A stretch of 64,000 nt of DNA from Serinus canaria. Its lineage: Eukaryota; Chordata; Aves; Passeriformes; Fringillidae. The DNA is taken from positions 10,481,764-10,545,763 of the forward strand of contig NC_066313.1 in the NCBI RefSeq assembly GCF_022539315.1, in the 5' to 3' direction. A program made the position numbers and the translations under genes. The notes beneath the pieces are model-generated. The model was not told the DNA's origin, made no database searches, and saw only the letters and a list, made by a program, of their open reading frames with translations. Position 1 is the first letter of the stretch; the number at the start of each line of letters is the position of its first letter. Of this stretch, positions 37,800 to 50,999 are shown one piece after another.

Positions 37800-38960
37800 A
37801 CACTTAACCACAAGCCATAATAACAGAGCAACCTTCTCTCCCCGTTCTTAGATGTGGATGCCAAGCCAGGATTCACTTGACCAAATGAAGATGTTTACAG
37901 TGTGGGTGTCTGTATCTGAACAGGTCATGTTGGCCTCCCTTTACAGCCCATGGGAAGAACTCAGCTCTTGGACTGAACTCCTCCTACAGAACATGTCAAA
38001 AGGAGGTCAAATGAATCACATCCTACAAGTGCCTGCTTCTGCTCCCCGCCTGACAGGAACTCTCCAGGACTTCTGTTTCTCTTTGCTGGGTACATTCAGG
38101 GTTTTCCCTCCACCTCCACTCTAGAGTTAGACCTTAATAACACAGGAGAGACAAAACCCATACTGTCCTAACATCAGCTTAATCCTCCCAGTTCAGAAAT
38201 GAGTAACAAAGCACTGGTTTGTGTAAGTTCCCAGCCTTTCCCACTCAATAAAGTGGGCGCCTGATCCCAGGTAACACCAGTCCTTCACGTAACTGTTTCC
38301 ACTTACATGACTCCAATTAGTCTGCTTATTTCAACATTATTTGTCAGCTTACATTTATTCCTTCAATACTTTTCCTCTCAGATGTCACAAGAATATTTGC
38401 GTGACTCTGGGTAGCAACTCTTCTCATTAGCACAGAAACTTCCTCTTTTTGTTGCTAGTCTTCAAAAAAGACTTACCAAAAGATCTCTCTCTTTAGGTGT
38501 GACCTATATATTGTCTTCTACCTTATTTCCTTATGTTCTCAATTTCCTAAACCTTTTTCCTTTTGTCCTACGCTTAAAAATACTAGCCAGTATCTGCTGA
38601 AACCTGTGAACCTTTATTTGACTTCGAAACAAGCCACCTGCTCAGGTTTATCACCTCCATTATCTCTTTTTGCTTGTAGAGTCCTCATTTTTACTAGCTA
38701 GATAAGAATTAAAGCAATGAATACTCTCAAGTTCCCTAATTCTACTTCTGATTTATTTCTTCACCTTTCCCAGAAACAAGTAGCTTTTTTTTCCTGACTT
38801 CTTTCTCCTCCTAAACCATATTCCCAAAGCTCTCCAGAACCAAGACTGAAAGGAAAAGGGTTAAAATGTGTTCAGGAAAGGGAGGTAGGTAATTTTTTTT
38901 CTATCCTGTCCAAAGCAGACATGGCATGCTGAACTCCCTCATCCTGTAGGGACAGACAGT
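37800..38960. other. Intron-like, no gene seen
   Basis: A 90-codon plus-strand frame at 37,852-38,124 shows no domain. The stretch may be an old diverged repeat, but I could not assign a family. Confidence 0.5.
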
Positions 38961-38967
38961 GTCTCAC

Positions 38968-38997
38968 CTGAGCAAAAAGAGACGTGATATTGATGCA
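38968..38997 (-). other. Candidate 30-base microexon
   Basis: An excellent acceptor (ccattttctaacag), 30 bases, and an excellent donor, GCTCAG then gtgagacac, occur on the minus strand. All three frames are open, which says little at ten codons. Length divisible by three and strong signals fit a microexon, but such pairs also occur by chance and there is no codon evidence. Confidence 0.2.
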
Positions 38998-39407
38998 CTG
39001 TTAGAAAATGGTTCCACACTGAACTAACAAGTCTTGGTTGCTTAAGATGAAATTTATCTCCCCTCTTCCTTCCTCGTATCCTTCTATAACCAGAGTCATC
39101 CCGGTTGGCTGTTGGGCATTTGCCAACAAACCCTCAGACATCTCACAGCAGTTGTAGAACAGAGCTTTTCCAGGCCAAAGTTATGGCTGTATTTATATTC
39201 CAACAGTTCGTCGCTCCAGCTTTGGCATGCAGCTGCCATGTAGCACTCCAGACAAAATCCCTCCTCCTCAAAACTGCTTTTGATCCTGAACATTTTGCTT
39301 CAACAACTGATCAACGAATGTCACAGCAAAGAAAAACGCACCAAACACCTTCCCCTGGGGCAAAGTGGGCCCTATTACAGCCTGCTCAGCTGTGAAACCT
39401 GGAGATG

Positions 39408-39427
39408 GTGCTTTAAGCTTAAAGCAC
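39408..39427. repeat. Perfect 20-bp palindrome
   Basis: GTGCTTTAAGCTTAAAGCAC is its own reverse complement. It can bind a symmetrical dimer or form a cruciform. No gene feature is attached to it. Confidence 0.9.
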
Positions 39428-39999
39428 TTGGTGATGCCTTTAGTGGTTTGACAAACGTCTCCCAGCAGGAAGGAAACTTTCCATGCCTGGCTGTAGAGTC
39501 TTTCACAAAGCTGAAAGAAAATAGCACTTATCTAAATTTAACTTACCATACTTTTGAACTGTGTGAGGAAACGTCTTTTGCTTTCATTTCATGCAAAACA
39601 TTCAATTAAATTCTCTCAGGGAAAAAAAAAACCTTCCATACTAAGGCACGTATGCTATTTTTTCCTTTCACATATATTTCACTTCTCTTCCCACATGGCT
39701 CAAAGTGGAAGAACCTTGGTGCAGTGATTATAAACTCACATTAACCTGCTTTTCTTCAGGGGCAAAGGAGATAGGAGAAGCGCTGTGCCATCCCTCATCT
39801 CCATAGGCAAAGAAATAAGATAGGCCTGGCAGAGAGCCCGTCCAGCGAGCCGACCCCACCAGACCAGGTTGGGAGCACATTCCACAGGCACAAGTACTTC
39901 TCGAAGAACTTCCTGCCAATGGCTACTTGACATTAAAAACGAGGATGATCTAGGTCAAGCATCCCAGTTGACATTAATTGCTATGTTGGATCAAAAAAG

Positions 40000-40022
40000 A
40001 AAAAAAAAAAAAAAAAAAAAAA
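40000..40022 (+). repeat. A23 homopolymer
   Basis: Twenty-three A are preceded by A6-G. It is simple sequence. Confidence 0.9.
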
Positions 40023-40039
40023 GGAAAGAAGCAGGCAGC

Positions 40040-41800
40040 CTCTCAGCCAGAGCTCAAGTCACATTAGGCTTAAAAGTAACCGAGGCCAAAACCTTGAATT
40101 GTACCCAGAAGCCAAAAGGAAGCCTGCAGCTGTTGAAGAACTGCCCGAGCGTGTTCTTGCTGCTCCTCCCCGGCCGGAGCTGGGGAGCACTGCCCAAGGA
40201 GCAGCGATTCCCGGCCTCACACAGAGGTCACAGACAGCCCCCGGGACACACCACCTCTGAGGGCATTTCTCTGTGTCCTCATGCACAAGGTTGGGGGCCT
40301 GCTGGCTGTACCTACCTCAGAAAACCAGCAAGTTACAAAACACTTACATAAAAGGACAGGTGAAATGCTCCAGAGGCTGGTAAACTATAGTAGCACCTGC
40401 CTTTACTGCTTTATCTCTGTTTGCTGCTTCTTTTATCTCTACACACTCTGAAGGTAAAGCATGTGCCATGTCCAGCTGGAAAGGAGAGATTACCTGGAAA
40501 AGCTAGTCATCTTTTGATTGACCAGAGCACAGGACCAGGTGACTCTCAGTTACCCAGAAAATCCAATGCCAGGGAGGTCAGATTCTGGAACAACTGCTAT
40601 CACGTGAAGGGTATGTCCTTTCACATATTCTTCCAATTATTTCTGAAAATGTCTTGCAGTAGATGAAGACCATTTTCAGGTATATAATGAGTTCATGACA
40701 AGAACAACTCCATGAACCCTTACAATTCATACAGCTGAAACAGAAAACAACCATGGGCTCATCTTACTTATTCACACACCTTGAACACACAGCCTTTTAT
40801 ATAAGAGGCATAAAAGGAACAAATTAATTTTTAAAGAGCAAAAGATTAAAATATATAGCTGTGCTTCATAACTCATAGCAGGTTTCCAAATCGTAATCAA
40901 TATTTTCTTTTGCATTTAAGAGGTGCTGAATCTTAATGCTTTTTAGAAGTCCAAGTGCCAGAAACAATAATTTTATTATAGATAACTGCATGTGATTAGA
41001 GTCTGACTGTAGTTTTTGAAGTTCTCTGCAAAGCCAATGGGTTAAGTGCCCATTTGTATTGTTATAAAACTTTTTTACAGTACTGTAATACAATACTCAG
41101 GCAGCAGACTCTGAGCTAATATTTAGCACATGACCTGATAACCTCTTATAGACCCAAACACAGCTGGAAAACCTAAAGTCTACAGCAAGTTCAACAGCAT
41201 TTGTATTATTTAATTCAAAAGTTTAAAAATACAGGTGTCAAAATAACTCCTCAAAGCAGGAACAATATTTGAGAAAAGGAACTTATCAGTCAATGGAACT
41301 ATTCAACATTTACAGCAGGTGCAGTACCATGGACCACTGACAGCTTATTTAGTCCAATGACAACATAAAAAGGCTTTCTTTCCCCCACATACAAGCTCTT
41401 TAGCCAGTAAAAATAACTAGCACTTTGTCCAAGATTTTCCAAATAACAGTCTGGGGCCAAGTACAAAGCTATGTCAAGGATAATTTTCTAAAAACCTAGC
41501 CAGCGCCATTTAAAAATAAATAATCCAAATCAAATCAATACACAACCCAAACATAAAACATCCAATCTAAAACATATTTACTTAAGATGTTCGGGTGGTT
41601 TTTCTACTTTACAGAAGCAAAGGCAGGTAGGGCATAAAATCTTCAATTATGACAATTAAAATTAACCCTAAAAGTACTTGTAGGAAGAAGTGCATAGCGT
41701 TTCTCCATGTATGCCAACAGGCAGCACCACAGTCTGCTTGGGCTACTGGGAGAAAGTCTGGGGACCCTCCCAGCAAGTATGGACTGGAGCAGATCTTTCC
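40040..41800. other. Intron-like, no gene seen
   Basis: A GC-richer patch at about 40,100-40,300 gives spurious frames on both strands. The rest is AT-rich with no recognised element. Confidence 0.6.
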
Positions 41801-41810
41801 CATGCCCATT

Positions 41811-42032
41811 TGGACATTAGGAAAAGGTTGTTCACTGAGAGGACAGTCAGTCACTGGAACAGGCTCTCCAGGGAAGGGGTCACAGCACCAAGGCTGCCAG
41901 AGTTCAAGGAGCCTCTGGATGACACTCTCAGATATCTGGTTTAGTGCTAGGTAGTCCTGAGAGGAGCAGGGACTCACACTCAACAGGCTTTATGGATCCC
42001 TTCCAAATCAAGACATTGCATGACTTTATAGA
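41811..42032 (+). mobile_element. CR1 LINE 3'-end fragment
   Basis: CATTAGGAAAAGG, CACTGGAACAGGCTCTCCAG, GGGGTCACAGCACCAAG, TGGATGACACTCTCAG and a degraded CCCTTCCAAATCAAGACATT occur in the order of an avian CR1 3' end on the plus strand. It is more diverged than the pair at 27.7-28.6 kb, so probably older. It is severely 5'-truncated with no coding capacity. Confidence 0.85.
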
Positions 42033-43610
42033 TATTTTTACTCATCAAAATGTTGATAACCTATTATGACTTTTCCAAATGTTTTTCTGATTTGAAAATA
42101 TCCAAGCATGGTTCTTCTACTCCTTCATTCACAGAAGGGCATCAATACTTTGTCATAAGACCCCTGCAGTCTTCAGAGCAAAGCTCTTGAACACCAGGTG
42201 TTACCTACAGAAATTCCTAATGCAGACAGCTAATCAGCTGCACAGATCAAAGATGGAAATGAGTGGTCTTCATAAATTCTTTTTTGTATGTTTTTGTGAG
42301 TTGGTTTTGTTTGTTTGAATTAGTTTTGATTACCAGATGCATTCAGAAGTTACTGTAGCAATATCTGCCTTTTCATCCAATACTAGGCTAGAATAGTCAT
42401 TTATTACCCATGGCAGAGCTCTATTTTACAATGAAAGAATGTAAAACTGATGAGTCAGGGCTTGTGTTTTAATAAAATTTCCTTTAGCAAAACTGGAGCA
42501 GAGTATCTCATAAACCTGACTGAGAAACATTCTCTACTTAAATACCTGTGTTTTCTTTACTTTGGAGAAGTGCTAAAAAAAAAAAAAGGAAAATGAAGAC
42601 AAAATAAAGAGGGTTTAGAAAGCTTGAAACACTGACACAGTCCCTCAGAAGCAACAGTCACCTTTTTGTTCAGAGAATCACCTAACATATGTTACTCATT
42701 TGATTTATTAACTTTTACTTAACCCAACTCTTGCTGCTGTTCTTGATTACCTGCAAAGAGGCTCAGGTGAGGAGGGAGGCAGCAATAAAATGTATAAAAA
42801 AAATCAGCACTTCCAGGCTCCTCCTTTGCTTTACTTCCACTTACGCTCTCATGCAAAGCTTTCCTTAGATATCCTCCAGCCCTCCAACTCTGATCAGTAA
42901 CACCACTCTATTTTCTCATCCTGCAGTGGGCTCAGGAAATGAAGATGGCACAAACATTTATGCTTTTAATATGACAAATAACTGCATGTCTCTAAAACTG
43001 CTCCCATGAGGGCAATACCACAGCCCTGCCTGTACCAGTCAAGTGGCAGGAGTGAAACTGAGCTGTAGTATCAATCTGTGTACTTTGTCTTTATCTGTAA
43101 GAAGTCACTCTCGCTATTCCCTTGAATTTCCATATCTAATTAAGTGAACATGCCCAAGCTTTCCTTCATATGTGCAATGCCAGCCTTTGTGCAAGCAAAA
43201 TCTCTCATTATCTGACAGTGGTTTAAAATGAAAATTCTTTATTGAGTGCTACACCAGTGCCACTGCTAACACTGAATTCTGACTGCACCACTCATTCACA
43301 CAGGTAGCAGAGCTTCTGCCTCCACATGATGATCTCAAGTAAGAGAGGTACTTTATTTTCTCAGACTAAAGCACAGGTGCTTTCTAATCTCCAAGTCTAG
43401 CAAGAAGAGACACAAACATAAAAACCAAAATAAGGGACATTTGCTCTATTTATTTCTAAATATAGACTGTCTGGTGAGAGTGTTACCTGTTGTCATACCT
43501 GGCCTTAGTTTTGTCCCTGTCTCCTCCACAGGCTAATCTCATGCAATGCACTGCCACAAAGATTTTGCTCTTCCTGCTAGTCCTATGCAAGCATCTTTTT
43601 CCAGTTTTAT

Positions 43611-43702
43611 TGTTAAATATTGTTAAATAGAATACTAAGCTATTATTAAGTTATACTATTAAGTTAGATTAAGTAATGTTAAGTATTCTATTGTTAAATA
43701 AT
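43611..43702. repeat. AT-rich TTAA-rich block with inverted arms
   Basis: Repeated TTAAAT and TTAAGT motifs fill about 90 bases. ATAGAATACT at 43,627-43,636 is exactly inverted at 43,682-43,691, giving a hairpin with an AT-rich loop. It could be a decayed short DNA transposon or simply an unstable AT-rich repeat. Confidence 0.6.
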
Positions 43703-46162
43703 GTCTCCATGCAACTAAAACCAGGTGTTTGTCAGTGCTAAACTGAAGGAATGCTGGCATAAGTATGTGGGACCCTGGGATGGCTCTCTTGCCACAGACT
43801 TCCCTTCTGGATGCTCTGGCCAATTTAATACCCCACACATTTTAGCCAGTCAAATTTTAACAGTCCCATTCTTACCCTGCTTTAGTGTGTACAAGTGGTT
43901 TTCTGCTCCAAAACACAATGGAGTGCTATTTCCAGTCACCATTTCTGCGCTCCTGTGTTACAAAACCCTCATTTGCATAGGAAATGAAAACCACAGCCAG
44001 AATTGGGGGTGGAATCACTTGCTCCCTAGGTCCTTCCAGCAAAAGGAAAGAACAATACCCAAACCACCAACTCACAGAAGACCCTACAGTTTCATCACTT
44101 TTCAAGCTAAGCTCCCCCTGAAATCAGTACCTGGTATGGGGTTAAGGGAGTGACTCCTCCTTGGAAAAGGCACATTTACTGCAATGTAGCTATTAAATGG
44201 AACAATTAAAACAAATGTTAGCATACTAGAAACAGTGTGAACTGATCACAAGCTCAATGTTTATCTCTAAAGAAGAGCTCATTTTGTGCAGGCAGTAGGG
44301 CTATCTCCCCTAAATTTAGGTGTGTTCCATTTAAGCCTGATGTTCTCTCACACTCAGGGTCAAAGCTTATGAGAGCAGGAAGCACTGCAAGCAAACCAGG
44401 ACAGGTTTCCCTTAAAAACAGAATAAATATTTTTAAGCACCAGAAACATGAAATGTGGCATGTTGAAAGAGATGCAAACAGCTATCTCTTTAAAAAGCCT
44501 CTTTTAGGACCAAAATATTTCACGTTCCCTCTCGCACAGCGATATGTTCACATGCTCTAATCTATTTTTAGAATGTCCTTCCTAGATTAATTTTTAAACT
44601 TGAGTCTGGACACTTCTCACCCTCTCTCTGCCCAGATATCCCTGTTGAGTCAGTTCCACTGCTGAAGGTTGCAAGGACATGGAAGTCAGCCTGCCACAGG
44701 TTTGCATCCCACCCTTTCCCACTAAAAGCAGAAAAAAACAAGGCAAGGATAGAGAGCCTGTAGAGAGGAACAGGGCACAGCACTTACAGGGCAAGAGCCA
44801 TAACTTGCTACAGCAGGCATGCTATTACATGTACTTTCTGTCACAGTAGATGATGACTTAAAGCCATCTCACTAAATGCAGCAAGGCTTAAAAAGAAGGA
44901 AAAAACCAGCTGTTCCCCAACTTTCAAGGAAAAGAGTATAAATAAGCATACCTGCCTTCATCTATAAAGTAACCAGCCCAGACCTAGGCTTGACAGTATC
45001 TCTCTAAGAAAATAAACCCACCATAGACTTCACAGGATAAATACATAACTAAACCTTCTGGCACTTCTCTTCACCAGATATAATTCTACAGCTTTAGCTA
45101 TGTTAGCTCACAAGTGTGACAATTTTAACCCAAGCCTGTTTATATGCTTTTATTTAGAAGGGTCTTGTACCTGCAAGTCTGTATACATCACAAATCTTTT
45201 GAAAGGAAACAGATTTCAGACAACCACTGATGTAAGTGTGAACTATTTAAGGAGGGATAAGTTGCTTTAGACTAAGCCAGTTCTTCCCATTCCACTTAAA
45301 AACAGCTGGAGAGGAAAAAAAAAACCAAACAACTATGTAATGGTGATTAAAAGGAGTGGGTAGGGGGGATGGGATTTAACCAGCTACTTTACACAGGATG
45401 CTCAATGAGCAATTTCTGTGGACTAAAATTTAATCTGACATTAGTTCAGACTTCTGTTATGCATGTGTGTAGTCCCAAGGAGTGGTAAACAGCACTTGTA
45501 AACCGAGAGGAAGCTGTGCCCACAGACCACAGTGTATCAAAATACCCTGTGCAGGTCAAATCCAGACAAGGCTCCCAGCCATACCATGGCCTCTGAACTC
45601 CTCAAATAAACGTCTGCATATCCAGACAAAAACACATTACACACAAGCAATCTGCAAAGACTAAAGAGCACACACAAGGTAGCCAAGGAGAGCTAATAAA
45701 AGCACAGATATTACACCTTTTTCTTCTCTTCTGTGATCTGACTTTGGTAACTACCAGCTATTTCTACCTATCTTAAGAGACTCATTTGTAAATAACAATA
45801 TAGGAACAGAGTGCTGGAACACACCAGCACACGTACAGGGAGTCAGAACTCAGGAAAGTGAGTTTACGAATTATGTTTACACATTTTTAATATAGTCTAA
45901 TGATTAAATCAAAAAGGAAACTAGGAAGGATATTTGCCCTTATCTTAATTAGCAAGGCTGTTTATGCAGGCTGAAATGTAAGCATGTGTTTGTTTCTCCA
46001 TCTCATTTTTATGTATTACAACTGAAGAGCATTGCATTATTTGAACTCTCGAAATCCTAAGTAGCTTCCAAACAATTTTTCCACAAACGATACTTAAAGA
46101 TTTCACATTTGATCCATCCAAGCAAGACCTATTTACCCAGAAAGAATAAGGCTCTCACTTAC

Positions 46163-46241
46163 CAGAAAGATTCAAAAGCATGCAAAATAAACACAATTCC
46201 CTTCCCAAACTTCTATCAATACATTCTTCCCCCTAAAATTT
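46163..46241 (-). other. Exon-like block, non-coding
   Basis: The minus strand has a very good acceptor (caatttacttacag) and a very good donor, TTTCTG then gtaagtgag, enclosing 79 bases. All three frames contain stops. It could be a leader exon or a poison exon, but a pseudo-exon is the simplest reading. Confidence 0.2.
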
Positions 46242-49200
46242 CTGTAAGTAAATTGCATCACAAGTTCAATTATGCCATAAAGTGGCTTTTGGCCCTAATT
46301 CTTCCAAACAAGAATGTATGAGGTCATTTGATTGGTATCTTAACTACAGAATCTAAATTGGGATTGAAAAGCAACCAACAAAACACAACCCCAAAATTGA
46401 CAACACCTAAAAAGCTGATCACAGTAGGTGCTTCATCCCAGACAGATGGAAGGGGTTCAGGAACTGTGAAACTCTTTCCCATCCATTACTTCCCCCTCAC
46501 TCACTCTTAGAAGTATTGGCTGTTCCCAGTATCACCAGCTCTACTATACCTGTTTTACATGCCCCTTCTTCCTCCCATCTACGTGATATCTGCAAGACTC
46601 AGAAATATTGCAGTATCTTCAGTTACTTTCCTGAATTATTTAAACCACTGCTATTTCTACAATCCAGGACATCCTGCCAGAGTTTTCTGAATCCTGAAGA
46701 TGATGGGCAAGTCTGATGATGTGGGCAAGTTTTTAGATTTAAAAAAAAAAAAATTAAGAAAAACCACACATGGGACAGCTGCACCTCCAAGCAACTCTCT
46801 TTGTTCAGCAAGGTCCAGAAGCGAGTGAGGAGATAACACACCCTGACTTGTGCCATCTCCCTGCAGGGAAGGGACCTTCTGCACAGGAATGGAGCAGGTC
46901 ACCAGGGTCAGCAGCACCACCATGGATAAACCTGACAAAGTCCACCTGCCACAGCAGAGAGCAATAAGCTAACAAAAATTAGATCAGATAGCAGACCTCC
47001 AAGTGTTTATAGCCCATGACTCAACTCTCCCTCCTGTACAGTGACCTTTACAGAGGACAGGAAAAGGAGGTGAGCATGCTTATATGTTAAATTCACACAA
47101 TACATAATCCAAAAGAGTAACTGGTATCAGAGGCTCCAAATCTACTTAAGAAACAGAACAGCAGTGGCCTATGATATCCCCAGAAGGCCAGAACAGAGGA
47201 AATTTGATTGTTTTTGTGCTCCTGGTAGCTTGTGAAGCATGCACAGTTTTTCCTCAAAAAGCAACAACAAAGTCATAAGGTAGAAGACACAGAGGTGGTG
47301 GGATCATCAGCACAAAGAGGATATTTTAAGACCTGCCTTAATGCTCAAGCTCAATTTTGCAGAGACAGAATAGGGCTGACATTTGCCTGGACAAGACCAG
47401 AACTAGAGGAATACAGCACTGCAACCCAAAATACTCAGCATTACCCAAAAAAAGTGTCCAAATACTACTCACTTGCTCTAACAAGTGTTAGAATACTCTG
47501 AAAACAAAAGCAGAGCAGGGTAAGGCAAAAGTGAAATTGCCTGGAAAGCCTGAAGGGCACACTGAACAGATCCTTTTTTCCATTTAGGAAATTCACAGCA
47601 GAGTATCACTAATGGTAAAACTTGAGGTCCAGAAGATAAAGTTCAGCAAAGTGACCTTTTATGCATTTCAGATCAAAAACCAGTTGGGTCATATGCATGC
47701 TCAGATAGCCTTGGGCATATGACAAACAAGCTTTAAGAAAAAGGTTTGTGAGCAAGCACTCCAGACAGCTGTGCTCAAGAGCTATATCCACGAGACACGC
47801 TCAAACTTTCATGTTTGATATTGTAATCTAAAGATGAGCCAGAGTTCAGTAAACAGTAAATGTGATTCTGCACAACCTTGTTATCTTTTCATCTCAACAG
47901 CTAAACCTATGTGAGGGAGTGCAAAGAGGTTACAAAATACTATCAGCACAGTTTATTAAATGGTCTCTTTGCATTTATTTTGTAGCAGGATGAAATTTAA
48001 GGCAGCAGAGACTTAACCACCACTAAGTCAGAGGACCGGGGAGGATTCTTAAAAAATCCTTTGGAGTTCCAGAGGCCAAAGGAAATTTTTCTTCAAGAAA
48101 CTCTGCACTCTTACATGGCCACTGTTTACCAGATTGGAGCAGTTTTACTTTTAGTATGTTAGCTAGGCAAAAGTGAATAGCAAAGATGCATAGATTTTTC
48201 CCTTATTTTTCATAAACGGGATCCAAAGTAATGGATAACGGGGATTTTTCTGCTGGTTTTGCCTTTCCTCCCCACAGCCATGCACCTCTAGAGATCCATT
48301 ATTCTGGGAGTTCTAGGACTTTAACATATGATCTTGAAATTCAGTGAAATTTTGGACTTGGAGAACTCAACAGCACCACTCCTGATTTCGAAACTGAAGG
48401 ATTTCACACTTATCTGTGGTGTTCCACCTCCCCAGTGCCCCCAATCCTTTTGGATTGTTATATTCTGGTTTTGAACTTTAGCTTCTTATCTTTCTCGCAT
48501 CTCACCCAAGGAGATGTTGCTATCCACCTTCTGAAAGCACCTTTAGATCATTTCAATTTATGGTTGTCAATATAATTTCAAGAGAAAACAAGCTACTGTC
48601 CTATCTTCACACTTAGGAAGAAGAAAATAGAGCCTTAAACCTACAGCTCTTGCAAAAATAGGAGGGCAAGGGGTGCTCTTGGGTTTGAGTTACAGAGTAT
48701 CTCAACAACCTAGAAATAGTCAAATAAGATTATGTATTGAATTACAGAGCATTTGAAGGATATTCTCATTGTTGCATAATTACCTTAGCACATAAAATTC
48801 AAGTACGCAGAAGAAAGTTAGCTACCTCAACAGTGAGGAGCCCACATGCTTCTCTTGTTAGACAGAGAAATTACAAACACCAAGTACTGTGCAAAATAAG
48901 GTAAACATAGCCAGCAGTCCTTGTTGCCCAGATGGATCCAGGAATCTGAGCAGACAGTTGTGTCCACGTTTCACATGGCTCTGTCCTTCCCCACCAAACT
49001 CAGTCCAGTGTAGGACTGGCAGAACACCCTTGCTTGGATCCTCCAACCCAGCAGGGATGTCTGCTTCTCCATCTGGAAGCTGCAATCCTAGAAAAACACC
49101 ATGAGACAAAAAAGGTGTGGGAAAGTTTTTTGGGGGTCTTTTTGTTCTGTTTAGTTTGACACTTGTCACGTACTCATCTCTTTGCCAACTACAAAAACTC

Positions 49201-50861
49201 CTGAGTGGAGGGGAAAAAAACCCAATAACCCACTCAGGCAAGCAATTTTTTCCATAAATGATAAGCAAAACAACTACAGACAAAGTTGAAGGCTACTGGC
49301 AAGAAAATAGAGGCCTAGGCCCAGTTCTTTCTATTGCCTGAGAAATGAAGGCAGAAACCAGTATCTTGATGTTCTTCCCTGCTGTTTCATGCTACTTTCT
49401 CACTGTATTTCTGCAGCAGTGGGAATAAAGACAAAAGAAGCACCAAAGAACAAAGCCTGAATCTCATTCTGGCAAAAACAGGGAGGGGGAACAAAAGAAT
49501 GGAAGTGGATGGACTACTTATAGCAATTATTGTCAAACATTTTTGCACTTCCTTCCTTAATGTAGCTCCTTTTGTACACAAAGGCCTCCAAATAGTTCTG
49601 AGAGGTTCCCTTTGTAAAACAAGGAGAAAGGAAAACTGTAATAAGACTATGCAATGAAGATAAATCTTCCCAATAATGCAAGCTCCAGGAAACACATGGA
49701 GGTCAAATAAAACTATTATTTGCCTTTTCAAACACTATTTTCTTCAGCTGCTAAATAAAAACATTATGAAGCCATTTTATACAGTAAAATTTAACCTTCT
49801 ATTAACCTTCCATATTAAGTAAACAAACCTTTCTAGCCAATAAGCATCATTGTGAACTCTCTGAGATGATAAGCAATACCTTAATTACATTCATTTACAT
49901 GACTTTGAAATTGTTCCAGACCAAAGTCAACAACTGCAAGGTCAAAGAGTATGGAAATCTAAAATAAGGAGAAATCCATAGTCGGCCAGTTCACAAGGAC
50001 TGTGCAGCATCTTTTTCTAACCCAGTTTGCAAAGGGTCAGGGATACCAACCAAGTACTTGCTTTTTATCAATTAGATCAAAAAAGCAAATCCTCTAAAAC
50101 ACCAAAGACAAAGTCCATCCCTTTTTTTTTTTTTTTTAAGACTACTCAAAGTTGAAAGCAATGGACACTTCAGAATTGCTTCTAATGCCTAATGGCCAAT
50201 CCAGCTGTATGAACACCTTATGCAAATGTTTTATAACATTCTAAATTAAAGTCACAACATAAAATATACTTTCAAAAACTACATCCATATCACTGAGAAC
50301 TAGTGAATATTTGATATAGTGCCTTTATAGAGCAAACACACCTTCATTGCTTCATCCATGGGACACTTAGAGTGGGAAATGCCAAAAATGCTCAAACAGC
50401 AATTAGAAAAAACTTTTTTAACAATGACTGTTGCAAGAAACTTCATAAAGTATGACATGCCCTGAAACAGCAGAAAAGCATAGACACGGTCCATCCATTC
50501 CTAAGATATTAGATAATGGCTCAGATATGATCAATAGCAATCAAATTAGCCAGAATGGAGCACACATGCAGGCTGCCCTGATGGATCATTCCAGGACTGC
50601 ATTTTGTGTATTATAACCATGAAATGATTACAAATATACATACACAAAAATCTAAAGTACAGCTTTTGGATTTCGGCAGTCCAGTATTGATACACTGCAG
50701 CTGACAATGTTTTCTTAGTATTAAATTAGATAAATCTCCCTGCAACCTACTTTACTAGACAAGCACTTTTTATACAACTCTCAAGCCAGCAACCTTCTGC
50801 AATTTAAGTATGATTTAGTGCAAGAGAAGCAATGAGTATTATAAAATTTATGCTTGTTCAC

Positions 50862-50996
50862 CTTCTCTCCCCACAGAGAAGGGCAAGACGTTTTTTCATG
50901 TAAATATGTATTAGATCCAAATCATTTAAATAGATATTATTCCATAGAGAACATGATGCTGCATATGCCCATTTCAGCTCCATGTTACTAAATAAA
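50862..50996 (-). CDS. Candidate exon with possible start codon
   Basis: The minus strand shows an excellent acceptor (acatcattatcttgcag), a 135-base block with one frame open throughout, and a donor GAGAAG then gtgaac. The block begins with one base completing a codon and ends with two bases. Thirteen bases into it, an ATG at 50,983 has the context AACATGG, a strong Kozak match, and reads MELKWAYAASCSLWNN onward for 40 codons up to the splice. It could be a first coding exon behind untranslated exons. The residue composition is not typical of a folded domain and no family is recognised, so a chance pseudo-exon is equally likely. Confidence 0.25.
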
Positions 50997-50999
50997 CTG

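Larger units (their letters stand above)
42040..50850. other. Long intron stretch, no certain exon
   Basis: This is 8.8 kb of AT-rich DNA. A 142-codon plus-strand frame (43,725-44,153) and a 141-codon minus-strand frame (48,858-49,283) are the longest outside the GC-rich regions, but neither shows a domain. The latter contains a good acceptor at 49,088 yet no convincing donor. A T16 run lies at 50,122-50,137. Confidence 0.55.

Noticed and set aside
43725..44153. 142-codon plus-strand frame
   Set aside because: No recognisable domain, promoter or splice context, and it lies antisense to the inferred gene. Lengths like this are expected by chance in 64 kb.
48858..49283. 141-codon minus-strand frame with a good acceptor at 49,088
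   Set aside because: No convincing donor follows while the frame is open, and the peptide matches no family I know.
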